Assembly: GCF_963169125.1 (NCBI RefSeq)
Contig: NC_084796.1
Coordinates: 83,163,888-83,227,887 of the forward strand
Direction of reading: 5' to 3'
Source of the DNA: Humulus lupulus
Taxonomy: Eukaryota > Streptophyta > Magnoliopsida > Rosales > Cannabaceae
Length of the DNA: 64,000 nucleotides
In this document: in pieces, positions 22,730-33,277 of the stretch
Position numbering within the stretch: position 1 is the first letter of the stretch
Layout: each line of letters starts with the position of its first letter
The notes under the pieces: generated by a model
Told to the model about the DNA's origin: nothing
What the model saw: only the letters and a program-made list of their open reading frames with translations
The model's database searches: none
Made by a program: the position numbers and the translations under genes

Positions 22730-24850
22730 TGTAACGCCCTACTGCCTTAGAGCCGTTACTAAGTGAGTATTAAATGTGCAACTAACTCGATAATCGAGGT
22801 TTTAGGACAAAAGTGTAATTTAATCATAATCAGAGTCATAAATTTGAAAATAAATCTTTCATTGAAAAATTATAAAGCGTTTAACATTTGGGATCTCAAA
22901 AACATTGTTTAGAAGTATTTACAACTCAAAATATAACCAAAGTCGACTAAACGACAAATTTCAAGTTTAGTACAATCATCTCCCCAAAACACCCCTGGCC
23001 GTGGCAGCCAGGCAGACCAGACATGTACGCGCCGCTCATCATGCTCACCATACTCAAGGTTTGTCGACTTTCCCCTTGCCTTTACCTGCACCATAGAGCA
23101 CCCGTGAGCCGAAGCCCAGCAAGAAAACCCTCACAAGTAGATAACATATGCATAACAACACTAAACATATAAACATGCCATCATTAGGCTATACATATAC
23201 GACCATGCCGTCTCAGGCGCTTTACCAGGCCCTGGGTTCGCGGTCTATACCGTAAGGATATCCCAGGTATCCCTTGGGGTCTCGCCCTGGCAACTCGCAC
23301 TCCGCATGCCAAACGCTGCTCCCGGCCCCTTGCCGTTCTCGGCCTTCGCCATTCCCGGCCTTCGCCGTTCCATCATTTACATACACATATGATAAAGCTA
23401 AGTAGAAATCTAAACAAATATAAAGTCAATCAAAGGGCCATGCCCCACAACACAGTCATATAGGGCCGAGCCCTGCAACTCAATCATATAGGGCCGAGCC
23501 CGACAACACAAGCTCTATGGAAACATTAGTTTTCTTACCTGTGTCCCGAGCCTTCTAAGCACCGATATCCCGAGCACAATTCCCTACTCCGAGCCTCTCA
23601 GAAGCCCTAATCATAACGCATTAACAATATCCACCCATCAAGCTATAATCCATTAAATAACTTCAAGCCATAATTCTAATCTCCGGGACATTGAATTATA
23701 TCAATCCAGGTGATAAAATCCATCCCGAGCCTTAACTAGTGAATTCCCGAGCCTAAAACCTCTTAAAAACCCAAAAATACATGAAGCGACGCGGCCCTAG
23801 GGACTCATGCCGCGGCCCCCAGCTTAACCCAAGGCTTTGCCTCAAAATAGCCCACACGCGCCGCAACCGTTCCTGATGGGCACCGCGGCGCGCCTTCATT
23901 TCCAGGTGGCCCAAGTTCTAACGGGTCGCGACTCAGCAAGAATAGCACCGCGGCCTGACCCCTCGAGCCCAGAAAAACTCACCATTTTCACCTCAAAAAC
24001 CAGTCCAATTATCCCCAGAATCAAGCCAACATTCCAAACTAATTATCATAGAGGTTCTAACCTAGTCTCAGCATCAAAACCTAAAAAAGACCAGCCCCAA
24101 AACTCAACCAAGCATTCAAGAGAAAATTTAAACTTAGCCCACATGCATACCCTGAAACATCAGTAGAAATTCAATATAACTCATCAACTTAAGAGCTTAC
24201 CTTTGCTTGATTGCACCTCCAAGTGATGTTGAACAATTCTCCAAGCTTAAAGCTCAAATCCTAGCTTAATTTGCAAAGTTTCCCCTTGGAATGGTTGAGA
24301 GAAAATAAGAGAGAGGAAGGAAAGGTTTGGGTCTGTTCTTATTGTTCTGAAAACTTCTAATGTTTTGTTTTATTAAACTTAGTCTCTAAGGTTGCCTCAA
24401 GGCTCGGGGTACCAAAATCGTCCCCGAGGGCAAAATGGTAAATTTCCCCAATATTCCCTCCTAGGCATTCTAACCTCAAATATATCTCCGACTATTTATT
24501 TCAATAGCCCGATAACCCCAAAAATGACTAACACCCGAAATATCCCTCGACTCGCCCCGAGTCGGATTTTTGACCCCGTTGTGACTTTCTAGCTAACCGC
24601 TCCCTAGGACTGTCTCGGATCGTGCAGTACAGATATATCACAATTATCATGTTTATACCCTCAACGGGCTAAAATTACAATCATGCCCCCTAATAACCAG
24701 ACGGGGCCCACATGCATATTTAAGTCATATAAACATGCATCACTAATCACATATTCACACAAATCCACATATTAAACAACAATTCACATATTGCCCTCCA
24801 AGCACGCTAATCAAGGCCCTAAGCCTTATTAGAAAATTTGGGTCGTTACA
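22730..24850 (-). repeat. 3' LTR of the chromovirus
   Basis: Plus ends TGTAACGCCC and ...GGGTCGTTACA. It pairs with 34910-37021. A CCGCGG-rich block lies at 23783-23965. The shared U3 module 'ctcgccccgagtcgg' is at 24550-24564. An ORF at 23837-24166 lies within the transcribed part and has no domain. Confidence 0.92.
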
Positions 24851-24864
24851 ACTACCCCCTCCTT
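24851..24864 (-). promoter_or_regulatory. Polypurine tract of the chromovirus
   Basis: Minus 'aaggagggggtagt' directly precedes the 3' LTR start TGTAACGACC. Confidence 0.9.
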
Positions 24865-24869
24865 ACAGA

Positions 24870-24887
24870 AATTTCGTCCTCGAAATT
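24870..24887 (-). other. Stem-loop just upstream of the PPT (AGGA loop)
   Basis: Minus 'aatttcg-AGGA-cgaaatt' is a perfect 7-bp stem with a purine tetraloop, 5 bases from the PPT. It also overlaps the end of pol. Equivalent hairpins occur at 40871-40890 and 62295-62312. Confidence 0.75.
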
Positions 24888-26272
24888 ACCTGAATAACTC
24901 GGGATACCATTTCCGCATCTCTGTTTCTAGTTCCCATGTCACCTCTTCAACTTTGTTGTTCCTCCACAGCACTTTAACCAAAGTGATGGTCTTCCTCTGC
25001 AAGACTTTGTCCTTCCGATCGAGAATCTGAACTGGTTTCTCCTCATAAGTCAAATCTTGATCCAGCTCCAAATTCTCATAACTCAGAACATGTGTCGAAT
25101 TAGACACATACTTTTGGAGCATGGACACGTGAAACACGTCATGGACCCCTGATAAGGCTGGAGGCATTGCCAATTTGTAAGCTACCTCTCCAACCCGTTC
25201 CAGAATCTCAAAGGGGCCAACAAACCTAGGGCTCAGTTTGCCCAGAACACCAAATCGTCTCACTCCCTTTAAGGGCGAAACCCTAAGAAACACATGGTCA
25301 CCAACTTGGAACTCCACACTCCTGTGTTTCAAGTTTGAATAACTCTTCTGACGACTCTGGGAGGCGAGCATTCGAGCTCTAATCTTCTCAACTGCCTCAT
25401 TGGTCCTCTGGACCATCTCAGGACCTAAATACCTCCTTGTCACCTGTCTCATCCCAATGGATAGGTGATCTGCACTTTCTCCCATAGAGCTTCTCATACG
25501 GAGCCACTCCGGTAGTCGCCTGATAATTGTTGTTGTACTAGAACTCGATCAAAGGAAGATACTTACTCCAAGATTCCCCAAAATCTAGCACACAGGCTCG
25601 TAGCATGTCCTCTAATATTTGAATCGTCCTCTCAGTCTGTCCGTCTGTTTGAGGATGATAAGTGGTACTAAACCGTAACTGTGTGCCCATAGCTTTCTGC
25701 AGACTTTCCAAGAACTTGGAAGTTAAGGTGGGGTCCCTGTCGGATACTATCGACCTTAGAGCCCCATGCAGTCGAACAATCTCCTTCACATATAGCTCAG
25801 CATACTGCTCCACAGTATAAGTCATCCTGATTGGTAAAAAGTGGGCGGACTTGGTGTACCTATCCACAATCACCCACACAGAATCATGCTGTCCCACGGT
25901 CTTCGGCAACCCAACCACGAAGTCCATAGAAATATCTTTCCACTTCCACTCCGGAATCCCTAGAGGCTACAACAACCCTAGTGGCCTCTGATGTTCAGCC
26001 TTGACCTGCTGACAGGTTAAGCACTTGGCCACATAATCCACCACATCCCTCTTCATACCTGACCAACAATACAAAGTCCTCAGATCCTGGTACATCTTCG
26101 TCATACCCGGATGTAAGGAATAGGGAGTGGTATGCAGTTCATCCATAATCTCTCGCCGGATATCTGCATCCATCGGAACATAGATCCGACCCTTATACTT
26201 TAGTAACCCCATCTCTGAAATAGAAAAGTCCTTAGCCGCTCCGACCATGACGTTCTCCCTGCAACCCCTCAA
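24886..26272 (-). pseudogene. Chromovirus integrase with C-terminal chromodomain
   Basis: Three frames on minus. HHCC region (25967-26272): LHPGMTKMYQDLRTLYCW and CLTCQQVK. Core (25538-25927): MDFVVGLPKTVGQHDSVWVI (first D), IVSDRDPTLTSKF (second D) and HPQTDGQTERTIQILEDML (E). C-terminal part (24886-25497): GPFEILERVGEVAYKLA, HVSMLQKY and a chromodomain-like end, LVKVLWRNNKVEEVTWELE. A stop near 25968 and frame breaks near 25500-25537 separate them. The catalytic D, D, E residues are intact. The chromodomain is thought to guide insertion to heterochromatin. Confidence 0.9.
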
Positions 26273-26964
26273 CTAGGAATCATTCCCCTGAGCCTCCTTG
26301 ATCCTCTCAATGAGCTTAGACTGAAGAGTGATGTTGGCTAACCGACCAACCACCAACTCTATACCTGCTCTAGTCATCTCCTCTGCTAGTTTATTGGATA
26401 TCTGTCTCGAATTGAACAGCTGTCCTGGGCCCTTTCGGCTCAATGCATCGACAACTACATTAGCCTTTCCAGGATGGTATAGGATATCACAATCATAATC
26501 CTTAACCAACTCCAACCACCATCTCTGGCACATATTCAGATCCTTCTGAGTAAAGAAGTACTTCAAACTCTTGTGGTCAGTGTATATCTCGTTCTTCTCA
26601 CCATACAAATAATGTCTCCAAATCTAAGTGCGAACACCACCGCTGCCAATTCTAGATCATGCGTGGGATATCTTTGCTCATACTCCTTTAATTGTCTCGA
26701 TGCGTAGGCTATCACCTTCCCAGCTTGCATCAACACACACCCCAAACCTTGTCTGGAGGCATCACAATAAACCACGAACTTCTCATTGTCCGTCGGCAGA
26801 CTCAACATTGGTGCGATGATCAATCGCCGCTTCAATTATTTAAAACTGTTCTCACATCTGTCTGTCCAAACATATTTCGTCTTCTTCTTTGTCAACTTTG
26901 TCAATGGTGTAGCTATTATGGAAAACCCCTCAACAAACCGCAGATAATACCCCGACAATCCTAG
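26273..26964 (-). pseudogene. Chromovirus RNase H and RT-RNase H linker
   Basis: RNase [20 protein letters not shown] (D), [12 protein letters not shown] (E) and [19 protein letters not shown] (D). A frameshift near 26605 joins the two ORFs. The right edge ([20 protein letters not shown], up to 26964) is the end of the RT connection. The remaining RT lies beyond the insertion, resuming at 32122. Confidence 0.88.
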
Positions 26965-26969
26965 AAAAC

Positions 26970-29900
26970 TGACAACTCTACAAAATAGAGTTATTTTACC
27001 ACTTTTTATGTGCTAATTGTTGCTTAATTCTTGAGTTTTTAATTGATTTATTAAGTTTTTAAGTAATTTTGAATTTATTAGGTTTATTTTAATTTCATAG
27101 ATTTTTGTGTATTTTTATAGTTATATTATTGTAAAATATTATAGTTAAATTATTTAAAATTATTATTGTTAAGTTAGTGGTAAAAAATGTTGTATTATTG
27201 AACTTAAATGTAAAATATAAATTAAGATATAATTAATATTTTCAACGAATTAAATTGATTTATTTTATAGTTGAAAATATTGTATTATGATTTATTTTAT
27301 ATTTATTTTGTAGGGAATGTATGCTCTTAAAAATCAAGAAAAATGAAGGAACTATGGCAATTTTCAAGAAAAAAAGGAAGAAAATGGCAATTTTGAGAAC
27401 AAATGCTCCACAAGCCCAGACGCCTGGCCCAAATCTGCCCCAGTAGCTCAGCCACTCCTGTAACACCCTGGATAGCCAAGACTGTTACACTGTGTGTTTA
27501 TAAAGTGCCAGACTTGCTAATCAAGTCATTAAAGTAAAAGCGTGTTACTGAAATAGTAGAGGAACTAGGGTTAAAAGTGTTTTGGTCTCAAAAGTACGTT
27601 TTCATTACTAAACATTGTTTACGTACATGGGATCCCAAAATTGACAGTTTTAAAGCCATTTACAAAAGTTACAACGTTTAGATACATCAACTGGCCATAC
27701 TAAGGCAAAAGCGAGCTGTTAGGTAATCTCTGTCCTGACACACTTCTCGACCGTGGTGATCGAACGACTGGCTATGTACATTTCACCTCGGAGCTCTCCA
27801 CCTCAGGCCTGGTCCAGCTTACCCTTGCCCTTACCTGCACCACGAAGCACCCGTGAGCCAAGGCCCAGCAAGAAAACATAGAAACAACAGAGCATGAACA
27901 ACTAGCAACAAATGGATTACACTTATAGCATCTCATCAACTCAAGTGTATCATCAATCAAGTATTTCATATACTAAGCATCTCATCAAATACATAATGCA
28001 CAGACGATAACTAGGGCTAGCGCTCACAGGCAGCTCCCTCTGTTATCATTTTATTTCCGGCACTCAATGGCCAATTCGCGCTCCGTGCGCTAAACTCATG
28101 AACGGTACTCTTAGACCGCTTATACGTGTCCCTTGGCATAATACCAACGATGACACAATACAACTTTCGGGAGCACTTAGTCCCATTCACAACCATACAT
28201 TCGGGTGCAGTTTTCTTACCTTTCAATTCAATAGCTTTAATCCTTCGACACCTTGAGCACGATCCCACTCGGGCCCTAGCGCTCACCTAAACACAATCAT
28301 GGCCAAAGTCAACATCAACCCTCAAGTTCAAAACCTAGCCCCGGGGCCAATCCCGAGCCCCCGGGATGACCTAGTTCCACCAAACAAGGTGGTGGAACCA
28401 AACCCCAAACCTTAGGTCAAAAACCCTTGCAAATTACCCTAAAATCCCCTTCAGAAGGCAGGGTAGAGCTACAGCGCTCTTGGGAGGGCGCTATAGCGCT
28501 ACAGACAGAAGCCAAAACCCTTCCAGCAAAATGGCCTAGCGCTACAGCGCCCAAAGGCTAGTGCTCTAGCGCTAGTCACAGACAGCCCAACACCCAAAAT
28601 TTCCCTTATGCGATTTTCTCGAGCCAACCTCAACCAAACCTCTTCCAACTCTTACCCAAACTTAAAAACAACCTCATGACCACACTCCACTCATCCCAAA
28701 CACCCTAACCATCTAAAATCCAAGCACATGCAATCACAAACTCAAAATTCACCATAGCCACCTCCAAACTCTAAAACCCAACATAAACCAGCTGAACATC
28801 AGAACTAAAGCTTAGAATTCATACCTTTGATAGAATTTCGCCCACAAGCTATCCCTAGGCTCCCTTGGCTTGCTACTCCTCAGCCCTAAGCCTGAATTCC
28901 CCAAAGTTCCATTCAATTCAATTCAAGCACCACAACTTAAAAACCAGAAACAGAAATGGATGAACTCTAGAACCTTACCTCAAGTGTTGGTGAAACCCTG
29001 CTAAACCTCTGTCAATTCCTTAGTCTTAGGTCAAGATCCTTGATGTTTGGTTATCCCAGCTCTCCTCTAAGCTTTACTCCAGAAATTCTCAAGAAACAGA
29101 TGATGGAAAGTATAAACCGACTTTAGAGAAACTCTCTCTGTTTTCCCTCTTCCTTTTCCCTTCTTTTTCAGACTTCCTTGATATTCTATAAATTCCACTA
29201 ACTTAAAACCTCAGTAATACCCATCCTTAAGAGTCCAATGACCTTTATGCCCTCCCAATTAACTCTAATCCTTTAGTCCACTTAAGGGCATTTTAGTCAT
29301 TTTACCTAATTCCCGCTACTTCCTCGAATGTCTCTATTATTTCCCGCTTAATTCCTGATACCTAATTAATCACCAATAGCATTCCTCAATGTTACAATAA
29401 TCTCCAGCTCATCCACTAAATTCCCATTTACACCCGTGAGCTCACCCCGAGCCGGGTATAAATCCCCGCTATGACTTTTCCGCTACTTAGCTCACTAGGA
29501 TCGTCTCGAGTCACAGATCGCAGATATATCCACATAATAATGTGGTCTCAACAATTATCACATATATCAAAGCAGTTATGCCCTTAATGGCCAAAATTAC
29601 GATTATGCCCTTCTACCCTAATCTGGGCCTACATGCATACAAACACGCATAGTCATGCATCTCAAGTACTCAAGTAATCATATAACATGCTTTAAATCAT
29701 AATTATACATCTTAATCACTAAAATCACACGTAATCTCCATTATGCCCTCCAGGCATGCTAATCAAGGCCCTTAAGCCTTATTAGCGAATTTGGGTCGTT
29801 ACAACTCCCTTCCTCAGCAGCCAGCTCATCTCCACGTGACCCAGCTCCCCACGCCTCTTGAAGCACATCACCTTCAACAAACACAAAGCCAGCTCCTGCC

Positions 29901-31214
29901 AATTCGCCAGCTGTCAAAGCAGCAAGATGAAGAGACCCTCTTCATATGCATCCCCCACGTCTCCCTGCCTTTGGGCCTGCACCAACAATTCGGCCCAAAA
30001 TAGCCACAAAAATACAACCACAATCTTTTACCCAACCAAAGACCACAGCCACGAAAAGACCCAAAACTCACATTTTTATTCCCAATATTTTTCACTCAAA
30101 TATATTCCTAATTCATTTTTTTACCCTAGCTTTTCACTAATATTTTACCCAACCAAACATTTCATCTTTCCAATACTCTTACACTTACTCTATTTATCCT
30201 ACCACTTCCCAACACAATTAAATTAATCAATTTATTCATTTTAATTTGATTAATTTAATCTCCATATTTTGCCTATAAATAGAGTCTTGTAAGACCATTT
30301 GGGGAGCTCTTCTTCTTCATATTTTCAACCTCTTCTACGCTTCATATTTTTCTCTTCTTTTCATTATTTTCTTTCTACCATTTTCATCTTTTGAAGAGCA
30401 TGTCAAGTATGTTATTTTGTAATTTTTATTTCAATCTAGTTATGAGCTTCTAATCTTTTTCAAAGATTATTAAGATGATGATGAAGCAAAATGTAACTAG
30501 ATAGTATTTTTTATTGTATGTTGATTTCCCATTTATGCAACATTGTTTATGGATTTTTCTATCAAAGATATGCATTTTTCATCTATTATTGATTGTTAAA
30601 GCATGTTACACTTAGCTCTTTATTATGCAAAAATATGATATTCTTTGATTAAATGTTTTTCATTAAATTTTTCACATCTAATTCTTAGAACATAAGTATC
30701 ATATTTTGCCTAAACATAATCTCTTTGATTTTTTGTAGTTTCATTAGGTTGTAACACAACTAATGCTTAGAAATTATATCTTATATAAGTGAAGAAAAAT
30801 CCTACCTTTTTTAAAGTAACTTGTGCTTGAATAGAATATGTATTTTGGAAAAAAATATAGTGTGATTTATTTCAACTATTTCTAAAATTGGGAATCAATA
30901 TACTTATAAATATTATTGAACTTGCATTTTGTGGATTCTAATATCTTAATAATATTATTTTACTTATCTCATTTGAAAACCATTTTTCTATTTAATCTTA
31001 AATCTTTTTATTACTTGTCTTTTATTTTTCTAAAACAAAATCTTATCAAATATTTGGAACTAGGTTAGAATATTCTTGCTTTGTCTTAAATAGTTTCTTT
31101 TGATGTTAGTCAACTCCCATGGGTTCGACCTCGTACTTACATGAACATTATACTCCGAAACGATTCGTGCACTTGCGAGTTTAAATATTAAAACACCCTC
31201 TTTTGGGATCAACA
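26970..31214 (+). repeat. LTR of the Athila-like element (interrupted by a solo LTR)
   Basis: It starts TGACAACTCTACAAAATAGA, which resembles the reverse of the 58811-60344 LTR end, and ends TTGGGATCAACA. Excluding the inserted 27459-29803 and one TSD copy it is about 1.9 kb. A consensus TATA, CTATAAATAG, lies at 30273-30282, with CT-rich likely start sites after it. The only ORFs (29791-30226) are low-complexity, proline-rich LTR sequence. Confidence 0.85.
27459..29803 (-). mobile_element. Solo LTR of a Tekay-type chromovirus (deepest level of the nest)
   Basis: Plus ends TGTAACACCC and ...GGGTCGTTACA with TSD ACTCC on both sides (27454-27458, 29804-29808). 2345 bp, no coding inside. A minus-strand TATA-like 'tttatagaat' lies at about 29184-29193. 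A block of AGCGCT words with the palindrome GCGCTATAGCGC (28488-28499) lies at 28465-28585. The U3 module 'ctcaccccgagccgg' is at 29440-29455. Confidence 0.92.
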
Positions 31215-31220
31215 AGTTTT

Positions 31221-31238
31221 TGGCGCCGTTGCCGGGGA
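31221..31238 (+). promoter_or_regulatory. Primer-binding site complementary to tRNA-Asp
   Basis: 'tggcgccgttgccgggga', six bases after the LTR end, is the exact complement expected for the 3' end of plant tRNA-Asp. It is the classic Athila-type site. Confidence 0.9.
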
Positions 31239-31462
31239 GTTGCAAGAAAGAAACGATCTTTCTACAAGGTAAGTAACATTCTTCTACTAGTTATTTTATT
31301 TTTATTTGCACTATCATCTTAAAAAAAAAAAGTAAAGTAAAAAATACATATATCTATAAAAAAAATCGAAAAAAAAGAGTAAATCGAAAAAGAAAAAAAA
31401 AAGAAAGTTATACATATATTTATTTATATTGTTATATATTATATTATATATATATATCTTGG

Positions 31463-31757
31463 TAGTTGATGGCATTTAGTGCCTCCTACATACTTATTAG
31501 TTGAGTGCATTTGTGCCTCCTACATACTTGATAGTTGAGTGCAATTTTTGCCTCCTACATACTTGAACAATATATCTCTTCTAGTGATGGCATTAGTGCC
31601 TCCTAGCTTTTATTTTGTTTATTATCTTAGTTGATGGCATTAGTGCCTCCTAAGTTTTATTATTATTATCATTATTATTATTAGTGTTGGTTGATGGCAT
31701 TAGTGCCTCCTAATTTTTACCTTAATTTTGTTATGGTTGATGGCATGCTATGCCTCC
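31463..31757 (+). repeat. Seven spaced copies of a GGCATTAGTGCC hairpin repeat in the leader
   Basis: Units of 'agttgatggcattagtgcctcc' type begin near 31463, 31499, 31532, 31581, 31628, 31689 and 31735, 33-61 bp apart. The spacers are unrelated AT-rich sequence. Most units contain GGCA...TGCC, able to pair. The last unit is GGCATGCTATGCC, with a longer perfect stem. They lie 225-520 bp downstream of the primer site. Confidence 0.85.
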
Positions 31758-32103
31758 CTACTCTTGCCTGATTTTTGATAAACTTACTTAATTTTATCTT
31801 ATTTTTCTTTGTTTTTTTTAATAATATTATCATGTAATTGTTTAATATCTCTTAACATTGTTCTCTTAATTTTATTTTATTTTTATTTTTACCTTAATTG
31901 TCATTTAAAAGAAAATAATTAGTTTGTCATTTAGTTTACCATATGGATCATTTTAATTATAGTTGGAATTCTGAGTACAACTATTATGAGCACTCAAATA
32001 ATAAAAAAAAATAAAAATAAAAAAAATAAAAGAAAAATAAGATAAAATTAAGTAAGTTTATCAAAAATTAGGCAAGAGTAGGGAGGCATAGCATGCCATC
32101 AAC
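31736..32103. repeat. 75-bp inverted repeat around a 218-bp loop
   Basis: 31736-31810 and 32029-32103 are reverse complements with one mismatch (at the g of 'cctgattt' versus 'aaattagg'). The left arm is the last hairpin unit and its downstream sequence in native orientation. The right arm is the inverted duplicate. The loop holds the presumed ORF start at 31942. Confidence 0.92.
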
Positions 32104-32121
32104 TAAATGATCAACAAAAAC

Positions 32122-33277
32122 TCCTCACTTCAGGAACACTGCTCGGTCTAGGCCAGTCTCTCACTGCCTCAATTTTGTTTGGATCAACGAGAATCCCCTC
32201 CTTACTGACAATATGGCCCAGAAATGTAACTTGTGGTAACCAGAACTCGCACTTGCTGAACTTAGAGTATAACTTATGCTCCCTTAATCGTTGCAATACC
32301 AAACGTAGATGCTGCTCGTGCTCTGTCTCTGACTGTGAGTACACCAGAATATCGTCGATGAACACAATCACGAACTTGTCTAAATAATCCTTGAAAACCC
32401 TATTCATCATATCCATAAAAGTTGTTGGGGCATTGGTTAATCCAAAGTTCATAACCAGGAATTCATAGTGTCCATACCTCGTGCGAAAAGCGGTCTTTGG
32501 TATGTCCTCCTCTTTGATCCTTAGCTGATGGTAACATGACCGGAGATCTATCTTAGAAAACACCGTCTTCCCCTGTAGTTGGTCAAAAAAGTCATCAATC
32601 CTAGGTAATGGGTACTTATTCTTAATGGTCAGCTTGTTCAGCTCCCTGTAGTCAATACACATCCTAAGAGATCCATCCTTCTTCTTGACAAACAACACTG
32701 GAGCAGCCCATGGCGAGAAACTCGGTCTGATGAACCCCAAATCCAATAACTCATGCAACAGAATCTTCAACTCCTTCAATTCTGCCAGAGCCATTCTATA
32801 AGGTGTCTTAGATACTGGCTCCGCTCCTGGTACCAACTCTATGACAAAATCAATTTCCCGCTGCAGTGGTAGCCCTGGAAGATTTGTTGGAAATAAATCT
32901 GGAAACTCGCATACCAATCTGGTCTCCCCCAGTCCAATCGACACAACCTTAGAGGTATCCACAACACTCTCTAGAAATCTTGTGCAACCTCCCTGCATCA
33001 GGTTTATAGCCTTTAATGCTGAAATCATAGGTACCCACGGTCCACCAGCTGTTCCCACAAATACAAAGGGTACCTCCCCTTCTGGTTCAAAAGTCACCAT
33101 CATGCGCTTGCAATCAATTTTCGCTCCATACTTTGATAGCCATTCCATTCCTAGGATCACATAGAAGTCATCCATCGCAAGCTCAATCAGATCAGCAAAT
33201 AATTCCCTACCATCTACCTCTACTGGCAAAGCTCTAATCCACCTCCTAGAGACTACCAGTTCCCCAGTCGGCAACAA
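32122..33277 (-). pseudogene. Chromovirus reverse transcriptase and protease C-terminal part
   Basis: A 388-codon frame whose tail is cut by the insertion at 32117. It contains the protease end ([20 protein letters not shown]), then RT motifs: [48 protein letters not shown] (first Asp), [20 protein letters not shown] and the catalytic [13 protein letters not shown] (FIDD form of YxDD), and [10 protein letters not shown]. All RT catalytic Asp residues remain. It reverse-transcribes element RNA. The frame links to RNase H at 26964. Confidence 0.92.

Larger units (their letters stand above)
26970..32116 (+). mobile_element. Rearranged Athila-like element with one full LTR and an inverted internal end
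   Basis: Inserted in the RT-RNase H junction of the chromovirus with TSD AAAAC (26965-26969 and 32117-32121). It starts TGACAACTC and ends GATCAACA. The left part is a full LTR (26970-31214, including a nested solo LTR), followed by an intact tRNA-Asp primer site, a leader with hairpin repeats and a short ORF start (MDHFNYSWNSEYNYYEHSN, 31942). A 75-bp inverted copy of the leader then leads into only the last 8 bp of the LTR (GATCAACA). All gag-pol is missing. Confidence 0.85.

Noticed and set aside
22909..23094. Minus ORFs in the chromovirus LTRs and the solo LTR at 27772-28286
   Set aside because: Non-coding LTR; frames are not kept between the two LTR copies (22909-23094 has no equal at 35100-35290).
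29791..30226. Pro/Gln-rich ORFs up to 122 codons
   Set aside because: They fall in the LTR of the Athila-like element upstream of its TATA box and begin at a solo-LTR border, so they cannot be native genes.
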